Positions 50,630-57,810 of a stretch of 64,000 nucleotides of DNA are shown in pieces. Each line of letters opens with the position of its first letter. Position 1 is the stretch's first letter. The stretch spans positions 45,302 through 109,301 of the forward strand of contig URKA01000004.1 in the NCBI GenBank assembly GCA_900548345.1, read 5' to 3'. Source of the stretch: an uncultured Paraprevotella sp. (GTDB taxonomy: Bacteria; Bacteroidota; Bacteroidia; Bacteroidales; Bacteroidaceae). The position numbers and the translations under genes are program-made. A model generated the notes under the pieces. That model saw only the letters and a program-made list of their open reading frames with translations. It had not been told where the DNA came from and did not search any database.

Positions 50630-52543
50630 TCATTTGTCAAACCGGAAGCCGCGGAACAGTTTACCGCTACCTTCCAACTCCGCCCCGAAATAGAAACCGG
50701 GCTGGGTCGGCTGGTTGTAGGCCACGTTCTGCGTCACGATACTGAGACGGTAGACACGGTCTTCAAGAAAAGTATGGAAGCGGTAGGGTGTAGAAATCGG
50801 GGACACATAGATGCGTAGAGCCGAATTGTCGGAAGTCCGCACGATGACTTCCTCCCGCCAGTCGCCCAGGATGTCACCCTGCAGACAAGGATTACTTTTG
50901 GTCCCGTTATTGAAACGGCATCCTTCGAACACTTTGAGCGTATGGCAGGTCTGTGTCTGACAATCATATTTGGTCACCCTCTCACGATCGAGCAGTTCGC
51001 GCAACAAGTCGCCGTCCCACCACACAGCCATATTGACGGACAGCCCCTGAGGATGGTCACATACTATTTCACCTTTGATATTACGTATGCCCCCCGATGC
51101 CGTCGACCACATTTCCAGTCCGTAATTCGTCGGATCGATATCCGCTGCCATGCAGCGCCCCACGTCTTTTCCCGAAGGAAGCTGAAAGATGACACGCCCC
51201 GTAGCGGCGTCTCTGAAATCACTCCCGTCGCGACGGTTTTCATGGCAATCCCACACTTGCAGGCTTTCCGTAGATGGGTCGAACGCCGTCAGATGAATGG
51301 CATCACCGTGCCCGAAGCCCGTATTGTACAGCCCCCTACCGTCATGGTCGACCGCACACGAACCGTAAGTGATTTCATCACAGCCGTCACCGTCCACATC
51401 CGCCACCCGCAAGTTGTGGTTTCCTTGTCCGGCATAACTTCTCCACCTCTCATCATCCGTATCAAACACCCACCTCCGCCTTAGCTGCTTGCCGTCCCAA
51501 TCGTATGCAGCCAACACTGTGCGCGTGTAATATCCGCGACACATCACCACCGACGGATGTTTTCCATCCAGATAGGCCACAGCCGCCAGATACCGTTCAC
51601 TGCGGTTGGCGTAATTGTCCCCCCAATTCTCGACACGCCCGCGAGGCGGACAATAGTCAACGGTATGCATGGCCGCACCTGTCTCTCCATTGAAGACCGT
51701 CAGAAATTCACGGCCGGATGCCACATAACCAACCCTTCCTTGACGGTGCTCGTCTGCTCCGAAACGTTCATCAACCGAAGGGTCGCCAATCACCTTTCCG
51801 CAACCGTCAGTTGTTCCGTCGGCCGTCTTGACCACAAGTTCCGCCTTCCCGTCTCCATCAAGGTCATACACCATAAATTGTGTGTAATGCGCCCCGGCAC
51901 GGATGTTCCGCCCCAAATCAATGCGCCATAACCGTGTTCCGTCCAGCTTATAAGCATCAAGAAAAACCGACCCCGTAAATCCGCCGTGCGAATTGTCCTT
52001 CGAATTGGTCGGGTCCCATTTCAATATGATTTCCATTTCCCCGTCACCGTCCAAATCTGCGGCCGAAGCATCATTGGCCGTATAACCGCATTCCGTGCCA
52101 TCCGGCATGACCTGCCGTCCGGGAGCCTGCAAAGGGATTTCCAGATAACCGCAAGGGGCATCGGCCGGCAACACGTAACGTCCCGAAGAAGACGTCACTT
52201 CCTGCCCGTCAACAACAGGACGTACTTCATACACGGCCTGTGCCGCGGAAACATTCCTGTCATAATATTGGGTAGACACACCTATCGGCTCTGTCGTCAC
52301 CAACTTTCCGTCCCTATATATATTATATAATGTATGCAAAGGGTCTGACGACAAATAGCGCCACCCGACCAGAACCGTATCCGGCGAGACCCTCACCGCA
52401 ACCACGCCGCGCCCCAGGCGCTCATGCGTAAGCATCCCGCTGTTATTCTCCGGTTCTTCCACACCGGAACAACCGTCCGAGGCATAGACAAACAACACAC
52501 CAAACAGCCACAACGACAAAACGGCCCAGAAATATCTACTCAT
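50630..52543 (-). CDS. PL11 rhamnogalacturonan lyase
   Basis: 637 residues with an N-terminal export signal (a cysteine at DGCSG might be lipidated but the lipobox is poor). The eight-bladed propeller of PL11 (YesW/YesX-like) carries calcium-binding loops ADLDGDGEMEI, YDLDGDGKAEL and ADVDGDGCDEI. Cleaves the rhamnose-galacturonic-acid backbone of rhamnogalacturonan I by beta-elimination, leaving unsaturated ends, the substrates of the GH105 at 7.8-10.1 kb. First gene of the two-gene unit with GH97. Confidence 0.95.
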   Translation of the reverse strand: MSRYFWAVLSLWLFGVLFVYASDGCSGVEEPENNSGMLTHERLGRGVVAVRVSPDTVLVGWRYLSSDPLHTLYNIYRDGKLVTTEPIGVSTQYYDRNVSAAQAVYEVRPVVDGQEVTSSSGRYVLPADAPCGYLEIPLQAPGRQVMPDGTECGYTANDASAADLDGDGEMEIILKWDPTNSKDNSHGGFTGSVFLDAYKLDGTRLWRIDLGRNIRAGAHYTQFMVYDLDGDGKAELVVKTADGTTDGCGKVIGDPSVDERFGADEHRQGRVGYVASGREFLTVFNGETGAAMHTVDYCPPRGRVENWGDNYANRSERYLAAVAYLDGKHPSVVMCRGYYTRTVLAAYDWDGKQLRRRWVFDTDDERWRSYAGQGNHNLRVADVDGDGCDEITYGSCAVDHDGRGLYNTGFGHGDAIHLTAFDPSTESLQVWDCHENRRDGSDFRDAATGRVIFQLPSGKDVGRCMAADIDPTNYGLEMWSTASGGIRNIKGEIVCDHPQGLSVNMAVWWDGDLLRELLDRERVTKYDCQTQTCHTLKVFEGCRFNNGTKSNPCLQGDILGDWREEVIVRTSDNSALRIYVSPISTPYRFHTFLEDRVYRLSIVTQNVAYNQPTQPGFYFGAELEGSGKLFRGFRFDK

Positions 52544-52572
52544 GTTTTTCCTCTATTATCTGATAAATGCAA

Positions 52573-52580
52573 CAAATATA
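52573..52580 (-). promoter_or_regulatory. -7 box for PL11-GH97
   Basis: Minus-strand TATATTTG, 30 nt before the ATG; no -33 at proper spacing, so an activator may be needed. Confidence 0.5.
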
Positions 52581-52690
52581 CACAAATTAAACGAAAGCTG
52601 CGAACAAAGCCGACAGATAAAACCACCACATAATACTGCACATTTTATCTAAAACTATGCAAAATATGCTTTTAATAGCTGAATTTCTAC

Positions 52691-52698
52691 TATATTTG
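52691..52698 (+). promoter_or_regulatory. -7 box for the amidase-MCE unit
   Basis: TATATTTG ends 7 nt before the ATG at 52706, implying a leaderless mRNA. Confidence 0.5.
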
Positions 52699-52705
52699 CA
52701 ATGAA

Positions 52706-53959
52706 ATGAAAGAGACAAACAGATTGAAAGCAATCCTATCCGTCATATATCTCCTCATCATCGGATACGGAATGACGCAAACTTCTCTTGCCGGTACACC
52801 ACCGCCGGCAAACGACAAGTTCGTGTTGGTCATCGACCCCGGACACGGCGGAAAAGACCCCGGTGCCATCGGACGCTTCTCGCGGGAAAAGAACATCAAC
52901 CTGTCGGTGGCAAAAGCTTTCGGACAGCTTGTCGAGTCTCATTGCCCCCACGTAAAAGTAATATACACCCGCAAGAGTGACGTATTCATTCCGTTGGACA
53001 GGCGGGCGGAAATAGCCAACAAAACCAATGCCGACCTGTTCATCTCCATACACACCAACGCACTCCCCAAAAAAGCCATAGGCAGAGGAGCGGAAACCTA
53101 TACATTGGGTATGGCCCGTGCAGAAGCCAATCTGGACGTTGCCAAACGGGAAAACTCCGTAATTCTCGTGGAAAACGATTACAAGGAACGTTACCAGGGA
53201 TTTGACCCCAACTCATCGGAAAGCTACATCATGTTTGAGTTCATGCAAGACAAGTACATGGAGAAAAGCGTACACTTTGCCAAAACGCTCCAAAAGGAAT
53301 TCAAGACCACTGCCGGACGACAGGACAAAGGTGTGCATCAGGCCGGATTCCTCGTGCTCCGGCAAACCTGCATGCCCAGCGTGCTCATTGAGTTGGGCTA
53401 TATCTCCACACATGATGAAGAAACATTCCTCAACTCGCAGAACGGCATCAAAAAGATGAGCCAAAGCATCTTCAACGCTTTCCTCAGCTACACCCGCCAA
53501 TCCAAGAAGACAGACCAGGCAAAGGGAAAGGCCACAGCCCAGCAGCCGCCCGTACGTCAGGAAGACGTAACGGCAGAACATACCGCGGAAGAGGAAGATA
53601 CGGACATAAAGAACATAGTGGCAGAAAACAAAAGAAACGCACAACCGCAACAGGAAGAAAACCAACCTGAAAAAACGTCCGCGACAGGCAATGCTCCGGT
53701 ATTCAAGGTGCAGCTCATAGCAAGCACCCGACAGATTCCTTCGGGAAGCTCACGCTTCAAAGGCCTGTCCCCCATCGACTTCTACAAGGAAGGCAATTAT
53801 TATAAATACACCTACGGAGCCACGACAGACTACAACGAAGCGCAAAGAATACGGAACGAAATCAAAAAGGACTTTGAAGGAGCTTTCATCGTAGCCTTCA
53901 GAAACAATGAAAAGATGGAGTTGAAACAAGCCATAGATGAATTTAGAAAAAACAAATAA
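52706..53959 (+). CDS. N-acetylmuramoyl-L-alanine amidase with SPOR-like tail
   Basis: 417 residues. Membrane anchor or signal at about 8-29. Amidase_3 domain with zinc ligands H47 (DPGHGGKD), H116 (SIHTNA) and E130 (GRGAETYTLG). A charged, disordered linker (about 265-325) leads to a C-terminal SPOR-like domain (VFKVQLIASTRQI...) that would bind denuded glycan at division sites. It cleaves the stem peptide from peptidoglycan, for daughter-cell separation. The gene is followed after 13 nt by an MCE protein. Confidence 0.92.
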   Translation: MKETNRLKAILSVIYLLIIGYGMTQTSLAGTPPPANDKFVLVIDPGHGGKDPGAIGRFSREKNINLSVAKAFGQLVESHCPHVKVIYTRKSDVFIPLDRRAEIANKTNADLFISIHTNALPKKAIGRGAETYTLGMARAEANLDVAKRENSVILVENDYKERYQGFDPNSSESYIMFEFMQDKYMEKSVHFAKTLQKEFKTTAGRQDKGVHQAGFLVLRQTCMPSVLIELGYISTHDEETFLNSQNGIKKMSQSIFNAFLSYTRQSKKTDQAKGKATAQQPPVRQEDVTAEHTAEEEDTDIKNIVAENKRNAQPQQEENQPEKTSATGNAPVFKVQLIASTRQIPSGSSRFKGLSPIDFYKEGNYYKYTYGATTDYNEAQRIRNEIKKDFEGAFIVAFRNNEKMELKQAIDEFRKNK

Positions 53960-53972
53960 AGTTGACTGACTT

Positions 53973-54866
53973 ATGAAATACTTTACGAAAGAAGTGAAAA
54001 TCGGACTGACCGGCATCATCGCGATAGCCGCACTGTTTATCGGACTCAACTTTTTGAAAGGCATCAACCTCTTCAAACCGAAAAACTCATATTATATTGA
54101 ATTTGCGGATGTCAAGGGGCTGTCCAAATCATCACCGGTATTCGCCGACGGATATGGCGTAGGTATCGTACGTGATATTTTCTATAATTACGAGCATCCC
54201 GGACATGTCCTGGTGCAGATTGACGTAAACGAGCACATGAAAATTCCCCAGGGAAGCACCGCGACATTAGTCAGCGAAATGCTGGGTGGATGCAACCTCA
54301 ATCTGGTGCTGAAGAATCACGGAGGCAAGGAATACCTTCCCGGCGACACCATCAAAGGGGATGACACGAAGGGACTGATGGACAAGGCTGCCGACATGCT
54401 TCCACAGGTAGAACAAATCGTAAGCAAGGTGGACACGCTGCTCACCGCACTGAACACACTGGCCACCAACCCGAACCTGCCGGCCATCATGGCGGACGCC
54501 AAAGACATCACAGCCAACCTGAACGCAAGCAGCCGACAGCTCAACCTTCTGTTGCGCAACGACATTCCACAACTCACTGGAAAAATGAATGTCATAGGCG
54601 ACAATGTGGCACAACTCACAGACAACATGAAACAACTGGACTTGCAGGGAACGCTCAACAAGGTGGACACCACATTGAACTACGTGCAGCTGATGACGGA
54701 AAAGATGAACCGCAAGGACAACACATTAGGGCTGTTGCTCAACGACAGTTCCCTGTACAACAATCTGAGCAATACGGCCGGAAGTGCCAACAACCTGCTT
54801 ATCGACCTGAAAGAACGCCCCAAGCGCTACGTGCATTTCTCCCTCTTCGGAAGAAAAGGCAACTAA
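53973..54866 (+). CDS. MlaD-type MCE domain protein
   Basis: 297 residues. One N-terminal membrane helix (about 10-28) followed by the MCE domain (SYYIEFADVKGLSKSSPVFADGYGVGIV) and a long helical region (about 130-280) with repeated NxxL patterns. MCE proteins form rings that carry phospholipid across the periplasm; the Mla ATPase and permease genes are not in this window. In a unit with the amidase, an arrangement also recalled from other Bacteroidetes. Confidence 0.9.
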   Translation: MKYFTKEVKIGLTGIIAIAALFIGLNFLKGINLFKPKNSYYIEFADVKGLSKSSPVFADGYGVGIVRDIFYNYEHPGHVLVQIDVNEHMKIPQGSTATLVSEMLGGCNLNLVLKNHGGKEYLPGDTIKGDDTKGLMDKAADMLPQVEQIVSKVDTLLTALNTLATNPNLPAIMADAKDITANLNASSRQLNLLLRNDIPQLTGKMNVIGDNVAQLTDNMKQLDLQGTLNKVDTTLNYVQLMTEKMNRKDNTLGLLLNDSSLYNNLSNTAGSANNLLIDLKERPKRYVHFSLFGRKGN

Positions 54867-54892
54867 ACCCGTACGCTTGTCCACATACAGCA

Positions 54893-54942
54893 ATATCATA
54901 TAGGCGCGCCTGCCACTTTGAGCCGGCGCGCCTATATGATAT
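54893..54942. repeat. 18-bp perfect inverted repeat
   Basis: ATATCATATAGGCGCGCC (54893-54910), 14-nt loop, GGCGCGCCTATATGATAT (54925-54942). Just after the MCE stop; could act as a terminator, though no T-run follows. Confidence 0.8.
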
Positions 54943-54964
54943 ATCACAGCCTTGAGCACCCAAA

Positions 54965-55025
54965 AACGCACACAGGTGAGGAACAAAACGCACACAGGTG
55001 ACCGTTTCATCGCACACAGGTGAAG
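54965..55025. repeat. ACAGGT-family intergenic repeat, locus 4
   Basis: Three direct copies of CGCACACAGGTGA at about 24-26 nt spacing; the middle copy continues CCGTTTCATCG, almost identical to locus 1. The spacer 54867-55254 otherwise holds only the inverted repeat and the dnaA promoter. Confidence 0.8.
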
Positions 55026-55190
55026 AATAAGCAGCAAATCAGTTTGCGACTAACCAGCTACCATACAAACACTTGCATAAAAGCAAGCAAAACCCGCTTT
55101 TTTATTTTTTTATTTTTTATTTTTCTGAACCAAAGATGCTTACCCCCACATAGCCGTGAACGGCCACGGCAACCATTTGGTTTTATCGCC

Positions 55191-55198
55191 TATATTTG
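55191..55198 (+). promoter_or_regulatory. -7 box for dnaA
   Basis: TATATTTG, about 56 nt before the dnaA ATG. Confidence 0.55.
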
Positions 55199-55254
55199 CG
55201 AAATTTGCAGTGTAGAAGTAGAGGATGTATATTCGAAATTAAACCAAGAATCAG

Positions 55255-56658
55255 ATGGAAGGTTCATCTATGTCGCTATGGGGGCATTGCCTGCAGATTA
55301 TCCGCAATAACGTAGACGACAAACAATATCGGACATGGTTTGAACCCATTCAGATAATTTCATACGAAAGGCCCGTCCTGACATTCGGACTGCCAAGTCA
55401 GTATTTCTATGAATTCTTGTCGGAACACTTCGGACGATTGATTTTCTCCGTAGTGCGGCGAGTGTTCGGAGAGGGCACACAATTGAAATATAGTCTGATG
55501 GTGGATCAAACCAACCATATCACTGTTGACATAGAACCGGTCAACAGTCCTGTAATCGTATCTCCCAAGCCCAATCGTGCCGGAGGAGACGCGACAGCCC
55601 CGAATATGCTTCGCGCACCGCTGCCGCAGGACCTGAACCCGCAACTCAATCCCCACTACAACTTCGACAACTTCATCGAAGGAGCCAGCAACAAATTGCC
55701 GCGTTCCGTGGGACAGTCCATCGCCGAACATCCCAAACAGTCCACATTCAACCCGCTGTTCATCTACGGTCCTTCGGGTGTAGGCAAGACACACCTTGTC
55801 AATGCCATCGGCACGAAAATCAAGGAACTTCATCCGCAAAAACGCGTGTTATACGTTTCCGCCCACCTGTTTCAGGTGCAATACACAGACTCCGTACGCA
55901 AGAACACGGTGAACGACTTCATCAACTTCTACCAGACCATAGATGTGCTGATTATCGACGACGTACAGGAATTTGCCAGCCTGACCAAGACGCAGAACAC
56001 TTTCTTCCATATCTTCAACCACCTGCATCAGAACGGACGGCAGCTGATTCTGACTTCCGACCGTCCGCCCACCGCCCTGCAAGGCATGGAAGAACGCTTG
56101 CTCACCCGTTTCAAATGGGGTTTGCTTGCCGAACTGGAGAAGCCCAACCAACAACTGCGGCACGACATCCTGGACAACAAAATCCGCCAGGACGGCCTGA
56201 ACATCCCGGAAGACGTGGTCGACTTCGTATCGGAAAACGTAAGCGACAGCGTGCGTGAACTGGAAGGTATCGTCAACTCCCTGATGGCCTATTCTGTGGT
56301 GTGGAACCGCGATATAGACCTGCCTTTGGCCGAACAGATATTGAAACGCACCGTCAAAACCGAGAAGAAGCCGGTGACGGTGGATGTGATACTCGACAAG
56401 GTCTGCGAATATTTCAATGTCAAACAAGAAGACATCTTCACATCCAGCCGTAAACAAAACATCGTACAGGTACGCCAGATAGCCATGTATCTGGCACAGA
56501 AATACACCAAACTCTCATCCGCACGCATCGGCACCCTTATCGGCAAGCGCAACCACGCCACAGTGTTGCACTCATGCAAGATGGTGGAAGACCGCATCCA
56601 TGTGGACAAGACATTCAAAGGAAAAGTAGATGAGATAGAGCTGCTGCTCAGAAAATAA
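55255..56658 (+). CDS. dnaA: Chromosomal replication initiator DnaA
   Basis: 467 residues. Domain I (about 1-85, LWGHCLQIIRNNVDDKQYRTWF), a short linker domain II, the AAA+ domain III with Walker A GPSGVGKT (172-179) and Walker B VLIIDDVQ (D235, D236), and the DNA-binding domain IV with the signature SSARIGTLIGKRNHATVLHSC. The ATG at 55255 is used; M6 is an alternative. It is not next to dnaN, and no cluster of DnaA boxes is seen nearby, so the position of oriC is not indicated. Confidence 0.97.
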   Translation: MEGSSMSLWGHCLQIIRNNVDDKQYRTWFEPIQIISYERPVLTFGLPSQYFYEFLSEHFGRLIFSVVRRVFGEGTQLKYSLMVDQTNHITVDIEPVNSPVIVSPKPNRAGGDATAPNMLRAPLPQDLNPQLNPHYNFDNFIEGASNKLPRSVGQSIAEHPKQSTFNPLFIYGPSGVGKTHLVNAIGTKIKELHPQKRVLYVSAHLFQVQYTDSVRKNTVNDFINFYQTIDVLIIDDVQEFASLTKTQNTFFHIFNHLHQNGRQLILTSDRPPTALQGMEERLLTRFKWGLLAELEKPNQQLRHDILDNKIRQDGLNIPEDVVDFVSENVSDSVRELEGIVNSLMAYSVVWNRDIDLPLAEQILKRTVKTEKKPVTVDVILDKVCEYFNVKQEDIFTSSRKQNIVQVRQIAMYLAQKYTKLSSARIGTLIGKRNHATVLHSCKMVEDRIHVDKTFKGKVDEIELLLRK

Positions 56659-56696
56659 GTTGTGACACGCGTGCGGAATCTGCCGCATAAACCCAC

Positions 56697-56734
56697 AAAG
56701 GCCGTTGCATCCCCAAGAGGAGCAACGGCTTTTT
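56697..56734 (+). terminator. Terminator of dnaA
   Basis: GCCGTTGC (56701-56708), GCAACGGC (56722-56729), then five T residues. Confidence 0.85.
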
Positions 56735-56752
56735 ACGTATATCCATGCCGTG

Positions 56753-57505
56753 TCAATCCATAAATCCTTGCTGCTTCAGGGCTGCGAGCAATCCTTGGCT
56801 CATGGACTCATTGTCTTTCCGCGTATACCGGATGTCGGTAAAAATCTGTGCCAACGTCTCTTTCCCGTTAATCTCCACAAAATGCCTGTTCTCAGACAGC
56901 TCTTCCTTGGGCGTGTAATGACGGTTGATGTCTGCCGGCGTATAGTCGCGGTAAACCTCATCGTGCATAAAAGCAGACACAGGCAAACGGTCGGACTGTG
57001 CGGGAGTCTCATCGGGATACCCTAAGGTCAGCGTCGCTACAGGCATGACCAGACGCGGCAACCGCAAGGTTTCGATAATCTGCAGAGGCATATATAAGGT
57101 AGTGCCCAAATAGCATACGCCCAACCCTTCCGCCTCCGCCAGATTGCAGAACGTCTGTGCAAACAGCAAGGCATCCGAAGCCGCATTGAGAAACGAAAGG
57201 AAATTGTCGTAGCCGGGATGCGCCTTACGGCACTCCGCCCACCTGGTCGTCCGGTTAAAATCAGCGCACACCGTCAGCACCACAGGCGCCTGCTTCACCA
57301 TGGGCTGGTTGAAATGTAAGGGCGACAGGCGCTCCTTCATTTCCGCACTACGCGTCACCACCACACTGTAAAGCTGCAAATTCCCCATCGTCTGTGTGCG
57401 CCCTGCCGCATCCAAAAGCATGCGCAGCAATGTGTCGGGCACATCCTTTTCGGAATACTTCCGGATTGTCCTTCTGTTCTTTACTGATTCTATCATTCCA
57501 TTCAT
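56753..57505 (-). CDS. Nitroreductase-family flavoprotein (NfsA-like)
   Basis: 250 residues. FMN-binding RRTIRKYS at the start; LNAASDALLFAQTFCNLAEAEGLGVCYLG and TLTLGYPDETP are typical of NfsA/FRP nitroreductases. Reduces nitro compounds, quinones or flavins with NAD(P)H. Cytoplasmic, monocistronic, convergent with dnaA. Confidence 0.9.
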   Translation of the reverse strand: MNGMIESVKNRRTIRKYSEKDVPDTLLRMLLDAAGRTQTMGNLQLYSVVVTRSAEMKERLSPLHFNQPMVKQAPVVLTVCADFNRTTRWAECRKAHPGYDNFLSFLNAASDALLFAQTFCNLAEAEGLGVCYLGTTLYMPLQIIETLRLPRLVMPVATLTLGYPDETPAQSDRLPVSAFMHDEVYRDYTPADINRHYTPKEELSENRHFVEINGKETLAQIFTDIRYTRKDNESMSQGLLAALKQQGFMD

Positions 57506-57519
57506 TTTTTTGTTCCTTG

Positions 57520-57527
57520 CAAAGATA
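57520..57527 (-). promoter_or_regulatory. -7 box for the nitroreductase gene
   Basis: Minus-strand TATCTTTG, 15 nt before the ATG, so the leader is very short. Confidence 0.45.
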
Positions 57528-57694
57528 AGGAAAAAGTATCATAATAGATTAGACAACAGAGCTTTTTAGCAGGCATCATTTCCACTTTTGGACAACTTTT
57601 CAGCATCACAAAAACAACAACACACTCTTCCACAGGCAAATAAAAACCAAAAACGGAAAACTTTCACTTCAAATGAAAGATTTCAAGTTTTTCG

Positions 57695-57726
57695 TTTGGT
57701 CATATCGGAAAACATGTGTAGCTTTG
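57695..57726 (+). promoter_or_regulatory. Complete promoter of nrdJ
   Basis: TTTG (57695-57698), 20-nt spacer, TAGCTTTG (57719-57726). The leader of about 80 nt shows no cobalamin riboswitch features. The rest of the 305-bp spacer has no gene. Confidence 0.75.
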
Positions 57727-57810
57727 CGATGTTATTTCCGAATGCATCCGTTATCACCTCTACAAGAACAAATCGGAAAGACTAAATCGAACCATTAAAA
57801 ACGAATCACA

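Noticed and set aside
57506..57810. Cobalamin riboswitch upstream of nrdJ
   Set aside because: No B12-box-like conserved core and the leader after the promoter is only about 80 nt.
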